This document shows, one piece after another, positions 27,901 through 37,683 of a stretch of DNA of 64,000 nucleotides (its first letter is position 1; the number at the start of each line of letters is the position of its first letter). Origin of the DNA: CAWCUK01 sp963798775 (lineage in GTDB: Bacteria > Bacteroidota > Ignavibacteria > Ignavibacteriales > Ignavibacteriaceae); the NCBI GenBank assembly GCA_963798775.1, contig CAWCUK010000001.1, forward strand, positions 868,001 to 932,000, read 5' to 3'. The notes beneath the pieces are model-generated. The model had not been told where the DNA came from and ran no database searches. It saw only the letters and a list, made by a program, of their open reading frames with translations. The position numbers and the translations under genes are program-made.

Positions 27901-28088
27901 TCGGCGGCTTTGGAAGTAAATTCGGCTAAATCCGATCCGTTTTGAGTAAAGTAAATATCGAAATGATCGGTTTGAATATAATACCAAGAAAAATCTTTAT
28001 ACTGCACTTTATTTTTGCCGAATTGCGCAAAACCAATTGAAGGAACCAGTGCCAATAAAAATATAATTATAAAATAATGTCTAACCAT
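24906..28088 (-). CDS. Peptidase MA-like / TolB-type propeller / outer-membrane beta-barrel fusion
   Basis: A 1060-residue exported protein. The signal peptide (ending near Ala21) leads into a gluzincin-like peptidase domain with HELTH at 134-138 and WFNEGMAEY near 166-174, whose Glu168 is the likely third zinc ligand (peptidase MA group). Residues about 280-620 hold TolB/WD40-like PD40 propeller repeats (ISPQGDKIAFLSNRN, LTWSPDGTKIALSA, VTWSPNGKFIAFIG). After a low-complexity linker, residues about 700-1060 form a BamA/TamA/D15-like barrel: LPLRGFDYAQQ, then VAFVDVGSAWN and a terminal aromatic strand ending GADF. It is therefore expected in the outer membrane with periplasmic or surface peptidase and propeller parts. 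It lies directly after rnr and tamB. Its function is unknown; a role in envelope assembly with TamB is inference. Confidence 0.78.
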   Translation of the reverse strand: MVRHYFIIIFLLALVPSIGFAQFGKNKVQYKDFSWYYIQTDHFDIYFTQNGSDLAEFTSKAAEEALTSIQNSFNYRVNNRIAIIVYNSTNDFQETNVTDEYLTEGIEGFTELFKNRVVIQFMGSYKEFRHLIHHELTHAVMNDLFFGGSLQNIISNNISINLPLWFNEGMAEYQALGWDINSDMFIRDAAISNYLPDIQNLGGYFAYRGGESVFHYIADKYGKEKIGELINKVKSTGSVEEGLKASIGLDLKELNERWKKDVKKTYWPDIAIRTDPDEFSKRLTDTKEEGGSYNTSPAISPQGDKIAFLSNRNYYFDVYLMSTIDGKIIKKLVEGNRTEDFESLNIITPGLTWSPDGTKIALSAKSGGYDVVYIIDVETEDRETLPIQLDGIKSVTWSPNGKFIAFIGHTAVQSDIYLYNLENKTLKNLTNDVFTDNDPAWSSDSKEVFFSSDRNGHLSTGSLPDNFKIYNYDYSQSDLYSINIVSKKITRLTNVPYSEETSPVASPDGKEILFISDRSGINNIYKKRIVLEPSDTVRNIASLPERPVTNSLTGLYQLSTSKDGKKLAFSSMYQAGFNIFLLNNPFEIKLDTNKLPLTDYMATLLNKNKTEENKIKIIQADQKDSAQAVTNSLDIFTGNYVDTAGVYGDSVKIDFSDYVFGNKSAADSNNDTTGQESIAVKDNLDKNGNYKVNKYKITFSPDIVYANAGYSSLYGLLGTTVISFSDVLGNHRLIGQTSLQIDLKNSDYGLAYFYLPERINYGIEAFHTARFVFLSRGPRTNLFRFRNYGAVVSMSYPLNTYYRLDGSLSWLNVSQENLDNPTEPTQKASFVIPAVSFIHDNVLWGYTSPIDGTRYRFDLLGNPGFSKKQLGFYSALGDYRTYFRFWNDYSFAFRLSGGYSAGNNPQRFFIGGIDNWINRQFATTDIPIASASDFAFLTAALPLRGFDYAQQIGTKYGLMNMELRFPLIRYLVTGALPILFSNILGVAFVDVGSAWNNSHNLRFFDRNENGKIVSKDLLMGTGVGARIFLLYFLVRFDVAWAYHVDHFSSPKFYISLGADF

Positions 28089-28102
28089 GTATAAACCTTA
28101 AG

Positions 28103-30199
28103 TTATTCTGCTATAATAAAGTCTACTTCAGATTTGTCCGGATCCACCCTAACTAATTTAACTTGGATTTTATCCCCGAGACGAAATTGCTGTTTGGATC
28201 TTTTACCAATTAACGCATATTTTTTTTCATCGTAAACGTAAAAATCTCCCTCTAAATCTCTTACTTTTATTAAACCTTCGGCTAAAATTTCTGTTAATTT
28301 TACAAAAATACCAAAATGAGTAATACCCGAAATAATAGCGTGAAATTCTTCGCCTAAATGCCCCTGCAGATATTCTATTTGTTTTATTTTTACTGAAAGC
28401 CTTTCCGCATCAACCGCGGATCTTTCGGTTGTTGAAACATGTTCACTTATATCTTCAAGTTCATTATATGAATATTTGTATATTTTTTCACCGTCTAAAT
28501 ATTGAAAAAGAAGTCGATGTACAATTAAATCTGAATATCTTCTTATAGGCGAAGTAAAATGAGTATAATATTTAAATCCTAAACCGTAATGCCCAATATT
28601 ATTTACTGAATAAATTGCCTTTGCCATTGAACGGATAGCAAGTTCATTTATTAAAGTTTCTTCTTCATGCCCTCTAACATTTTCCATCAAAATCTGAAAT
28701 TGATTAGATTTAGAAGAAGCGTTAGGATCGAAAGAATATCCTAAGGATTTAATAAATTTTGAAAATTCATAAAGCTTTTCTTTATCCGGAAGATCATGAA
28801 TACGGTAAACAAAAGGTTTTTCTTCTCCTTTTTTCGGCCTCCCGATATGCTGAGCGGTTATTTTATTTGCTAGAAGCATAAACTCTTCAACCAGCATATT
28901 ACTTTGTTTTATTGCTTTTTTATAAACTCTTACCGGAATTCCATCTTCGTCTAATTCAAATTTTACCTCCGGTGTGGAAAATTCTATACTGCCTTCTTTA
29001 TGACGTTTCTTCCGCAGTGTTTGTGCCAATTGATGAAGTTGAAGCACATCTTCCCGAAATTCTCCGTCCTCTCCTTCTATTATTTTCTGCACTTCTTCGT
29101 ATGTAAATCTTCTTTTACTTTTTATTATCGATTTCTTTATCTGATAGTCAACAATTTTACACCTTTTTGTAAGTTCTACTACAACCGAATAAGTTAATCT
29201 TTCTTCATCCGGAACTAACGAGCAAATATTATTTGATAGTTTTTCGGGAAGCATAGGAATTACACGCCCCACCAAATAAACACTGTTCCCTCTGTTTAAA
29301 GCTTCGCTGTCTATAGCGGATTTTGCTTTAACATAATGGCTAACATCAGCGATATGAATTCCAACCGAATAATTACCGTTTTCAAGAATTTCAATAGAAA
29401 GCGCATCATCAAAATCTTTTGCGTCTTCGGGATCTATTGTAATAACATTTTTATTTCGAAAATCCAGCCTGCTTTTTATTTCTTCTTTTGTAACTTCACT
29501 TTCAATCTCTTCCGCGGCTTTTAATACTTTAGGAGGAAATTTATAAGGAAGATTAAATTCACGCGCGAGTGATGAGGCTTCGGCATCCAGAGAACCTGCT
29601 TTACCGATAACTTCTGTTATATCCCCTTCGGGATTCAACATAGAAGAATTCCACTCGATATTTCCCACTACTACTTTATCATTTACTTTCGCGTTTTTAA
29701 GCGACTTTGGGTCGACGTAAATATCTCTTGTAATTTCAGGTTCTTCCGGATGAATAAAATAAAATGATTTTGATTTTTTTAAAGTACCTACAAACTCACT
29801 TCTTTTACGTTTAACTACATTTATTATCTGCCCTTCAATATTTTTGCCCTTTTGTTTTGCAAATAGAGCTACTTCAACAATATCACCGTGAAACGCTGTT
29901 CCAAGATTTCTGGAAGCAATAAAAACATCGCCCATTTTTGAATCTTCAACAAGAACAAAACCAAATCCGTTTGGATTAACCTGCAGTTCTCCTGTAACTT
30001 TTCCTCCTGAGGGAATTCTGTTTAACTGATATCTTTTGCCGTTTTTCAGCAAAAATCCTTCTGAATATAAATCGTGCAGAAGTACTTTTAAAGACGCATA
30101 TTCATGTTCGGTTAAAACTCCGATTTGTTTTGCTATTTCTTTACTTCTTAATTTTTTACCGGGATTTTTTTTAAAAAAGGAGATGAGTTTTTTTTTCAT
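28103..30199 (-). CDS. rnr: Ribonuclease R
   Basis: A 698-residue 3'-5' exoribonuclease of the RNB family. An N-terminal winged-helix part (SKEIAKQIG) is followed by two cold-shock domains (GFVLVEDSKMGDVFIASRNL). The RNB catalytic core has VITIDPEDAKDFDDALSI, whose aspartates bind Mg2+, and YTHFTSPIRRYSDLIVHRLL. The C-terminal S1 domain is ISGITHFGIFVKL. Length matches RNase R. Its ATG shares a base with the tamB stop (TAATG). Confidence 0.95.
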   Translation of the reverse strand: MKKKLISFFKKNPGKKLRSKEIAKQIGVLTEHEYASLKVLLHDLYSEGFLLKNGKRYQLNRIPSGGKVTGELQVNPNGFGFVLVEDSKMGDVFIASRNLGTAFHGDIVEVALFAKQKGKNIEGQIINVVKRKRSEFVGTLKKSKSFYFIHPEEPEITRDIYVDPKSLKNAKVNDKVVVGNIEWNSSMLNPEGDITEVIGKAGSLDAEASSLAREFNLPYKFPPKVLKAAEEIESEVTKEEIKSRLDFRNKNVITIDPEDAKDFDDALSIEILENGNYSVGIHIADVSHYVKAKSAIDSEALNRGNSVYLVGRVIPMLPEKLSNNICSLVPDEERLTYSVVVELTKRCKIVDYQIKKSIIKSKRRFTYEEVQKIIEGEDGEFREDVLQLHQLAQTLRKKRHKEGSIEFSTPEVKFELDEDGIPVRVYKKAIKQSNMLVEEFMLLANKITAQHIGRPKKGEEKPFVYRIHDLPDKEKLYEFSKFIKSLGYSFDPNASSKSNQFQILMENVRGHEEETLINELAIRSMAKAIYSVNNIGHYGLGFKYYTHFTSPIRRYSDLIVHRLLFQYLDGEKIYKYSYNELEDISEHVSTTERSAVDAERLSVKIKQIEYLQGHLGEEFHAIISGITHFGIFVKLTEILAEGLIKVRDLEGDFYVYDEKKYALIGKRSKQQFRLGDKIQVKLVRVDPDKSEVDFIIAE

Positions 30200-33100
30200 T
30201 AAAATTCGAACCTATATTTTAGACCCAGTTCATTGATCATTTCATTATTTGTAATATTAGTCTCAGTAAGAGCTTCTTTTCTTTCCAGTCTTAACAAGAA
30301 ATTCTGAAAAATTGGATATTCAATTTTTACGTTTGCTTGCGTAATATCGTTAAATACATCCGTTGAGCCGCCGATTGTATAACGAAAATCTTTTACTCTT
30401 CCCGTAAGATTAAATTTAGTAGAACTGCCGACAGTTCTTAATTCAACACTTTTTACATAATCACCCAAATAGGTATTAAGCACGCCGCCCAATACTGAAC
30501 CGGCAAGTGAAGTTGCCGTTCCGGAGAGCGGCCCTAATTTTGAAGCCGCGGTTGATTTTTCCTGCTGTGACAAATCTTCGGTAAATTTTCCGGTTAAAAT
30601 AAACATTATTGCGTCAGATGCATCATAAGTCGGCGAAGGATTATCATTTTCAATATCATTTTGACCGTAATAAACCGCTATATTGTTTTTTTCCTGGATG
30701 AAATTTTTATCAAGTTCTTTAAGCGGTCCGCTTAATTTAATTTTTACCGCGACCTGAACTTCCGATTCATTTTCGGGAGGATAATAATAATCTTTATAAG
30801 TTGCGGTAATGTCTAAATTGGGATTATTCAGCTCACTTTCAAATCTAATTGTACCGTCTGCAGAAAATGTTTTGAAAAATTCTAAATTGGAACCTTCAAG
30901 AAGTTTTAGTTCACCTTGGGCATTTGTTCTGCCATTTATTTTTTCGTACTGAAAATTTCCCTTTAGAACCGCGGTTAAATTTTGATTTACTTCTCTTGAA
31001 AGAACAAAAATTATGGTGGCTTCATCAGAAACCTGAACATCAATATTATAATTAAAATTGAAACTGGAGCCGCTTCCGCTTGTGGAATTTTCTTTTTCGC
31101 TTCTTTGTTGAGATAATTCAACAAGACTCTGAAAATCCATTTCCTTTTGAACAGGATTTAGAGTGTCCTGCACGTATTTATAGACAAAATTACTTGAGTT
31201 ATTTTGATATGCCGATTGAGTGGGCGGAAAAGTTAATTTTGCTTCGTCTACATTTATCGGCGCCTGAAGATAAGCCCCGTTATTATCAATTTTAAATTCT
31301 ACATTTCCTCTTGTAGAAATTACAAGATCGCCGTACACAGAAGGACTTACATTTTTTGAAGCTTGCCCAAGCACTTTTAAATGTCCGCCTATTTGGAACT
31401 TAGATGAGGCAATTTTAAAATTATTGAGTGTTGCTTTTCCGCTTCCCGTCATGGTTCCGCCGTTTTCGGTTCCTTTACTATTTTGAACAAGAAGACTGTC
31501 AATAGATAATGTTTCATTTTGGATACTTAATTTTAAGCCGGCATAATATTCTAAATTATTTGCCTGCGCTACAAAAGCCGCATTTTGAATTACAATATTT
31601 CCTTTTGGATTTAAATCATCAATCGGTCCGGTAATATCGAGATCAGCTTTAAAATTACCTCTCAATCTATCAACAGCGGGAAGCATATCTCCGAACGCAC
31701 CAAGATTAAAATCTTCGGCGTTTAGTTTTAGATTTATATTTTTATTTTTCGGGAATCTTTCCGTAACACCCGAAAAGGCTAAATTAATCGGCGCGTTTCC
31801 TTTAAGAGTTAACGCGGGTTTTGAAGCTGTAATTAATGAATCAATAAATTTTAGGTCAATTGCCAAATTTTCATTTTTATAATTCAGCTGAGTTTTTAGA
31901 TTGCCGAAATTTTTATTTTTGAACGACACACTGTCTACATCTAAAGCTAAATCAATAACGGGCGCGCCAAAATTTCCTTTTATATTCGCTTTTAAATTTA
32001 TGCTTGCCTCCGGGCTGTTTTCAGGGCGAAACTCAAAAAAGTTTCTGCTTATATCTCTCCCTCTAATATTCTTCAGCATTATATTCAAATTTTGATTACC
32101 GGATTTTAGCAGCTCGCCATCAATAGAAATAATACTGTTATTGCGCTCCAAGACAAAATCTTTTATTCGCACTCTATCCAAAGAATAATCTATACTAATT
32201 TTCTCCCGGTTTCGCATTCTAAAATTATTATATCTAAAAGCCAGAGTATCAAGCGCCAGATTAAGTTCGCTTCCTTCTAAGTTTATTTGCCCCGTTAATT
32301 GAGCCGCCGCGTAATCCGCTAAATTGCCGGAAAAATTAATATCTGCCTTTTTATTTTGAAGTATTAAATCAAGCGCAACTTTATGAATATCACTTCCGGT
32401 AAATATTCTATCGGTTCTTAATTTTACTTTAGTCGTTATATCTTCAAGAGAATTCGCCTGAAAACTATTTGAAAGCAGCAAATTCAAATTCAACTTTGAA
32501 AGAAAAAATACATCGTTGGCGCCCCAGTATTTTACATAATCAAGATTTGCGTTATAAGTAATATATAAACTGTCCCTGGAATTAGTAATCTCTCCGTTTA
32601 TATCGCCGTCAAGTTCAAGCTGATTGTTTCCGAGAAAAACAGTAAGCAATGAAAAATCTTTAAACTCAACGGTATATTTAAGTGTAGTGGATGAATCTGC
32701 TTCGGCAAACAGCGGCACAGCTTTCTTATTTTTTCCGTTCATACGCAGGGAAGCGGTTTTAGCAGCCCCGGAGGAATCGTTAGGAATTAACTCGTGCATT
32801 TTTTCATCAACAACTTTAGAAATTAAACCCGCTTCGCTTGTTACTAAATTTATTGACTGCGCAATTGAGAAATTACCGGAAAGAGTTATATCGGCCAAAT
32901 CTGAAATTAAATTTATTATTCTTTCGCCTCCGTCATTTTTTCTTATATCAGCAATGGCTCTTGTGCTGTCAATATGAACTCCGTTAACTTCGGAATTAAT
33001 AATTTTTAAGCTCGCGAATAAATTCATTTTATTAAGGTCAAAATTTTCGCCGCTCGCATCAATATTAAAATTTAAATCTGTTTTCACTCCTTCACCTTTA

Positions 33101-34716
33101 GTAAAGGAAGCTAAATCTAAACTTTTAACCGATCCTTTAATTTCGTAAGCGGGATTATTTTCATTTGTAAAATTGAAATTTCCGGCAAGATCCGCGTTTG
33201 CGGTATCAGAATTAACATTTAGTGTGTAAGTAATCTTTTTGCTTTTCGCATCAGCGGTTAAACGTAAAGTATCAAGTTTATTTCCGTCAAGAGTAGAACC
33301 GTCGGCAATAAAATTAAATCGCGCATTTAAATTTTTAGGAGAAGTTCCTTTGCCTGTTACTTTGCCTCGCGAATTTAAATTAGATTGAATGCTTGCAATC
33401 GGCGCTATATTTAATGAATTAGTAACAAAATTTAAATTGTATTGCATAGTTGAATTTTGGAAATTCAATTTTCCGTTCGCACCGAATCCTCCGGCATCTG
33501 TTTTTACATAAAGATTAGTTCTAAAATCCTGCGGTTTGCCTTTATAAGTTAAAGTATCAAATCTTAATACACCGTACTGCTTATAAGTAGGAATATTTAA
33601 TGAAGGTAAAAGTGTGTTTACATCGTTTTGATCTATATAAGAATCATAAAAATTAGCGGAAATATAAATAGATTTCGGCTTATCCAAATCAGTAATATTT
33701 CCTTTTGCGCCTATGTGCGAATTATCAAGAATAACTTCAAGATTTTTAATATTCAGTTTATTGAATGTACCTTCAACATTTAATTTTGCGGTTGCCTTTC
33801 CTTTCAGCATATTCATTGAAGGCACAAAAGAAGAAAGGTTATCAAAATCTAATTTATCCGCGTTAAGATCTACATTCAAATTTGCGTCACTTAACCGCGA
33901 TGTACTGTCGAACATATTAAAATTATTTGCTTGAAGATCAATTTTAATATCTGATTGAGCAGTTTGTAAATTAAAATTATTTACCGCTATCTCTTTTTTA
34001 TTTACCGATATTTCCCCTGTAAGATCATTAAGAGTAAAATGTTTTAGATTGGGTTCGGCGGATAATCCGTCGAAATCAATTTTATAATTATTATCATTTA
34101 TATCCGCGGAAGCACTTAAAGAAAGATTTAGATTTTTTAATCTAAAATCATGAAGATTTAGAGAATCATATTTTTCTTTGCTGTTAAGTTTGTTATAATC
34201 CTGCAGATAAAAATTCACATTTGTCAGTTTAAAATTCGGGACTTCGATTTTGAACGGGAAACTAGAGGAAGTTGTATCCGGTTTTGAAGGAGGAATTAAT
34301 TTTGAAAGATTAAGCCGGCCTGTACTATCTTTAATTAAATGAATATCGGCATTTTCAATTTCAAGCTTTCTTACGAAAATTTTCTTGGCAAGTAACTGCA
34401 GCGGGCTTGTCCTCACTTCAATTTTAGAGGCGTGCAGCATTGTATCTTGTGATTGAGTAAGAGTTACATCGTGTAAAATAATTGAGGTAAAAATACTTCC
34501 ATCCAGCCGGCCGATACTCAATTTTCCGTTTAACGCGCTGTTAACTTGTTCAACGGCAGTATTTTTGGCGTACTTCCTGAACATAGAAGTCTGCGTTATT
34601 CCAAGCGCAATAACTATTAATATGAAAACTCCTAAACAGAAATACAGAAATATATTTACAATTTTCTGTAGAAGCGTTCTTTTCTTTTTTGTTTTGTCTT
34701 TCTTTTCCGCCACCAA
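30199..34716 (-). CDS. tamB: Translocation and assembly module protein TamB
   Basis: A 1505-residue periplasm-spanning protein. A cytoplasmic basic start (KKDKTKKKRTLL) and one membrane helix (about residues 20-42, LYFCLGVFILIVIALGI) are followed by an AsmA-like segment and a very long beta-strand-rich region. The C-terminal DUF490/TamB domain ends with GGSTDVFNDITQANVKIEYP and a final LGLKYRFEF. TamB bridges inner and outer membrane and assists lipid transport and insertion of outer-membrane proteins with TamA or BamA. The start is a TTG followed by GTG; either could be used. The operon continues with rnr and the beta-barrel fusion. No separate TamA is seen in the window. Confidence 0.9.
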   Translation of the reverse strand: MVAEKKDKTKKKRTLLQKIVNIFLYFCLGVFILIVIALGITQTSMFRKYAKNTAVEQVNSALNGKLSIGRLDGSIFTSIILHDVTLTQSQDTMLHASKIEVRTSPLQLLAKKIFVRKLEIENADIHLIKDSTGRLNLSKLIPPSKPDTTSSSFPFKIEVPNFKLTNVNFYLQDYNKLNSKEKYDSLNLHDFRLKNLNLSLSASADINDNNYKIDFDGLSAEPNLKHFTLNDLTGEISVNKKEIAVNNFNLQTAQSDIKIDLQANNFNMFDSTSRLSDANLNVDLNADKLDFDNLSSFVPSMNMLKGKATAKLNVEGTFNKLNIKNLEVILDNSHIGAKGNITDLDKPKSIYISANFYDSYIDQNDVNTLLPSLNIPTYKQYGVLRFDTLTYKGKPQDFRTNLYVKTDAGGFGANGKLNFQNSTMQYNLNFVTNSLNIAPIASIQSNLNSRGKVTGKGTSPKNLNARFNFIADGSTLDGNKLDTLRLTADAKSKKITYTLNVNSDTANADLAGNFNFTNENNPAYEIKGSVKSLDLASFTKGEGVKTDLNFNIDASGENFDLNKMNLFASLKIINSEVNGVHIDSTRAIADIRKNDGGERIINLISDLADITLSGNFSIAQSINLVTSEAGLISKVVDEKMHELIPNDSSGAAKTASLRMNGKNKKAVPLFAEADSSTTLKYTVEFKDFSLLTVFLGNNQLELDGDINGEITNSRDSLYITYNANLDYVKYWGANDVFFLSKLNLNLLLSNSFQANSLEDITTKVKLRTDRIFTGSDIHKVALDLILQNKKADINFSGNLADYAAAQLTGQINLEGSELNLALDTLAFRYNNFRMRNREKISIDYSLDRVRIKDFVLERNNSIISIDGELLKSGNQNLNIMLKNIRGRDISRNFFEFRPENSPEASINLKANIKGNFGAPVIDLALDVDSVSFKNKNFGNLKTQLNYKNENLAIDLKFIDSLITASKPALTLKGNAPINLAFSGVTERFPKNKNINLKLNAEDFNLGAFGDMLPAVDRLRGNFKADLDITGPIDDLNPKGNIVIQNAAFVAQANNLEYYAGLKLSIQNETLSIDSLLVQNSKGTENGGTMTGSGKATLNNFKIASSKFQIGGHLKVLGQASKNVSPSVYGDLVISTRGNVEFKIDNNGAYLQAPINVDEAKLTFPPTQSAYQNNSSNFVYKYVQDTLNPVQKEMDFQSLVELSQQRSEKENSTSGSGSSFNFNYNIDVQVSDEATIIFVLSREVNQNLTAVLKGNFQYEKINGRTNAQGELKLLEGSNLEFFKTFSADGTIRFESELNNPNLDITATYKDYYYPPENESEVQVAVKIKLSGPLKELDKNFIQEKNNIAVYYGQNDIENDNPSPTYDASDAIMFILTGKFTEDLSQQEKSTAASKLGPLSGTATSLAGSVLGGVLNTYLGDYVKSVELRTVGSSTKFNLTGRVKDFRYTIGGSTDVFNDITQANVKIEYPIFQNFLLRLERKEALTETNITNNEMINELGLKYRFEF

Positions 34717-34837
34717 TAACTCTCAAAATATTTTAACCGGATTTATATTTTTATAAACGGAAGAGGATAAAATTTAATTCCAATTAATGTTGTTAGATTA
34801 ACTAAAAAAATTCTTAAAACAAATGAGGAAGATAATA

Positions 34838-35317
34838 TCAGCTTTTGTACTTCTCCAAAATTATCCGGATAATTTTTGAAGTTGACTGATCGTTTACAAA
34901 ACTAATTGTTTTAACTTCTCCGCCGTTTGCTTCTACAACTTCTCGGCCCACTATATTTTCTATTGACCAATCGGCGCCTTTTACAAGTATGTCCGGAATT
35001 AAATCATTAATAATTTCAGCCGGAGTATCTTCATCAAAAAGAGAAACGTAATTAACCGCTTTAAGATTGGAAATGATAAATGCTCTCTCTTTTTCATTTA
35101 GAATCGGACGTTTTTCACCTTTAATTCTTTTTATTGAAGAATCGCTGTTAATACCGACAATTAATACATCCCCTAATTGTTTTGCTTTCGTTAAATAATC
35201 CACATGCCCAGCATGCAGAATATCGAAACAGCCGTTGGTAAAAACAACCTTCTTATTTTCCGCTTTTAATTGTTTTCTTATCTCAATTAAATTTTTTCTG
35301 TCTAAAATTCTATTCAT
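34838..35317 (-). CDS. rfaE2: D-glycero-beta-D-manno-heptose 1-phosphate adenylyltransferase
   Basis: A 159-residue nucleotidyltransferase with VVFTNGCFDILHAGHVDYL, where HxGH is the catalytic motif, and IKRIKGEKRPILNEKERA. It makes ADP-heptose for the LPS inner core. In E. coli this is the C-terminal half of HldE; here it is a separate protein whose ATG overlaps the stop of the kinase gene by four bases, so the two are coupled. Together they cover two consecutive steps. Confidence 0.93.
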   Translation of the reverse strand: MNRILDRKNLIEIRKQLKAENKKVVFTNGCFDILHAGHVDYLTKAKQLGDVLIVGINSDSSIKRIKGEKRPILNEKERAFIISNLKAVNYVSLFDEDTPAEIINDLIPDILVKGADWSIENIVGREVVEANGGEVKTISFVNDQSTSKIIRIILEKYKS

Positions 35318-36309
35318 TTTTTATCATTTAAAACTGTATCAAATAATTTATCTATTTCAATAGGAATAATTCCTACTTCTTCGCAGACAATTCCGCCGGC
35401 AAAATTCGCGAGATAAGATGCTTCAACAACATCGGCTTTTGCGGCAAGCGCCATTGTTAAGGTAGAAATTACAGTATCGCCGGCACCGGAAACATCGGCA
35501 ACTTTTCTTGCTTTTGTAGGCATTCTTTTTTCCGGTAAATCTTTTCTGAAAATCGCAATTCCGCCTTCGCCCAAAGTTAAAAGTACATTTTCGGCATTCA
35601 ATTTTTCTAGCAGTATATTTCCTGCCGCGGTAATATCTTTATCATTTTTTATTTTCATTCCCAAAACATCTTCAGCTTCTTTTCTGTTTGGTTTGAAGAC
35701 AGTAACATTTTTATAATTAAAGAAATTATTAAACTTCGGATCCACAGTTATTAAAACATTTTTTTCGTTGGAAAGTTTAATAATTTTTTCAATTAAATTT
35801 GGCGTTAATACACCTTTATTATAATCCTGTAAAATAATTCCGTCAATTCCAGCAATATGTTCATCAAGAAAATCATAAAGCTTATTTTCAATTTCGCTAT
35901 TTAAATATTCTTTACTTTCCTTATCTATTCTAACTACATGCTGGTTATCGGCTATAACTCTTGTTTTAGCCGTTGTGGGCCGGTCTTCATCAACAATAAT
36001 TCCGTCAGCGGAAATATGTGTTTCGGTAATTAGAGAACGGAAAATTGTTCCGTAATTATCATAACCAATTACACCAACCGGAATGGGAATTCCTCCCAGT
36101 TTTTCAATATTTAAAGCGCAGTTTGCAGCGCCGCCGAATCGGTAAAATTCATTTTCAACTTCAACCACGGGAACCGGAGCTTCGGGAGAAATACGTTTTA
36201 CATCACCCCAAAAATAGCAGTCCAGCATCATATCGCCTACAACCGCGATCTTTAATCCTTTAAAATTTTCTTTTAATGTTTTTAACCTTTGTTCTGCAAT
36301 ACTAATCAT
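35314..36309 (-). CDS. rfaE1: D-glycero-beta-D-manno-heptose-7-phosphate kinase
   Basis: A 331-residue PfkB-family sugar kinase. FYRFGGAANCALNIEKLGG is the N-terminal substrate block and VADVSGAGDTVIST holds the catalytic Asp in the anion hole motif. VVGDMMLDCYFWGDVKRISP is typical of the RfaE/HldE kinase domain. It phosphorylates heptose-7-phosphate to the 1,7-bisphosphate. It overlaps the adenylyltransferase gene by four bases. gmhA, gmhB and rfaD are not in the window. Confidence 0.93.
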   Translation of the reverse strand: MISIAEQRLKTLKENFKGLKIAVVGDMMLDCYFWGDVKRISPEAPVPVVEVENEFYRFGGAANCALNIEKLGGIPIPVGVIGYDNYGTIFRSLITETHISADGIIVDEDRPTTAKTRVIADNQHVVRIDKESKEYLNSEIENKLYDFLDEHIAGIDGIILQDYNKGVLTPNLIEKIIKLSNEKNVLITVDPKFNNFFNYKNVTVFKPNRKEAEDVLGMKIKNDKDITAAGNILLEKLNAENVLLTLGEGGIAIFRKDLPEKRMPTKARKVADVSGAGDTVISTLTMALAAKADVVEASYLANFAGGIVCEEVGIIPIEIDKLFDTVLNDKK

Positions 36310-36393
36310 TATTTACTGTTTTTGTTGATTTTATTGAATTTGAAGTGGAAAGATAATCATAAAATTTCTGCTAAAAAAGAAGAAATTTCTAAG

Positions 36394-37497
36394 TTACCTC
36401 TTCGTTTTTTTTGAGGAGGGCTTCTTCATTGTCCATTTTGCGAAAGGATTTGAGAGTTTAATTTTCCATAATCCTTCCAAAGTTCCTACCCACATATTTT
36501 CGCCGTCAAAATACAATGAGTAAATAGTAGATGTTGAAATACTGGTTTTATTTAAATCAACCGGAGTAATTTCTTTAGTAATTCTATCTATTAAAACTAT
36601 ACCTTTTCCATATTCTTTTTTCTGGTTTTTATCGAAAGCATAAACTGAAGCCCAAATTTTGTTGCCTGTAATTTCTAAACAGAAAATTCCGTTTGATGGA
36701 AGACCGTCGGTTCTTGAAATTCTGTCCCATGATAATTTTCGATTATATTCATAAATTCCGCCGACGTTAAAATCGGGCTGTTGTGGAGTAATAAACTCAT
36801 CCGTTCCGAACCAAATATTATTTCTTTCAAAAATCATATCCGCAATAGAAACGGCATTTCCGTCTTCTTTAAATCCGCCATTTTTATTATTAATAAAAAT
36901 ATATGAGGATTTATCTTCAATATTTTTCGATTTATCATATTTAAATACTCCGGCTTCGGTGCCAAACCAAATGAGACTGTCGCCATCGAGTTTAATGGAA
37001 ACAAAATTATTAGTTTTGGCGTCACTATTTTGAGTCATATCAAAATCGGAATATCTTCTTTTCGCCACATCAAGTCTTGTAAGATTCATAAATCTGCCTA
37101 TCCACAAAATATTTTTATCCTTATCGTAACAAAGTGAACGAATCCAATTTCCCATTTGGCCGCCCAGATAGAACTTCCGTTTACTCCAGCGATTTCCGCG
37201 TTTATCATAAATAAATAAACCTTCAACCGATCCAGCCCAAACATAATTTTTACTTACGGCAAGGCTGTAGAAGAAATCATTAGATAAATTATTTTGCTTC
37301 GTAGAAAAATTACTCCACTTTTCATTCTTTTTATCGTACTTGAAAATTCCCTGCCCATAGGTCGCCACCCAAATGTCATTTCCTTCTTCCTTTATAGACA
37401 TAACAGACGCGCCGTTCAGGAACTCTTGCGATTCTATTTGAGGGAAAATTGAAGCGGTAAAAATTATGGAAAGAATAACTATTAATTTTGGAATCAT
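36394..37497 (-). CDS. Exported beta-propeller protein of the two-component-regulator-propeller type
   Basis: A 367-residue protein with a signal peptide (MIPKLIVILSIIFTASIFPQ). Repeats of about 45-50 residues resemble Reg_prop blades: DIWVATYGQGIFKYDK, YVWAGSVEGLFIYDKRG, LIWFGTEAGVFKYDK and MWVGTLEGLWKI. In other proteins such propellers sit before a histidine kinase, but this one ends after the propeller with a basic tail (KKPSSKKTKR) and has no T9SS tail. It would be periplasmic or secreted, ligand unknown. Confidence 0.7.
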   Translation of the reverse strand: MIPKLIVILSIIFTASIFPQIESQEFLNGASVMSIKEEGNDIWVATYGQGIFKYDKKNEKWSNFSTKQNNLSNDFFYSLAVSKNYVWAGSVEGLFIYDKRGNRWSKRKFYLGGQMGNWIRSLCYDKDKNILWIGRFMNLTRLDVAKRRYSDFDMTQNSDAKTNNFVSIKLDGDSLIWFGTEAGVFKYDKSKNIEDKSSYIFINNKNGGFKEDGNAVSIADMIFERNNIWFGTDEFITPQQPDFNVGGIYEYNRKLSWDRISRTDGLPSNGIFCLEITGNKIWASVYAFDKNQKKEYGKGIVLIDRITKEITPVDLNKTSISTSTIYSLYFDGENMWVGTLEGLWKIKLSNPFAKWTMKKPSSKKTKR

Positions 37498-37683
37498 ATT
37501 AAGGAATTGCTCTTAGAAATCTTCTGTTAGTAATAAAAATTTTTGAGCAAAAATATACAAAAATTTAATGATTTGTTAGTGAGTTAGTTTTGACTTCGAT
37601 TTTAGTCATAACTCATATTTTTGTATAAAAAGATTTTCTAAGAGCCCTTAAATAGTTTATGATTGCCGACCGCAAAGCTATTT

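Noticed and set aside
32624..32977. 117-codon open frame antisense to tamB
   Set aside because: Shadow frame inside a single long gene.
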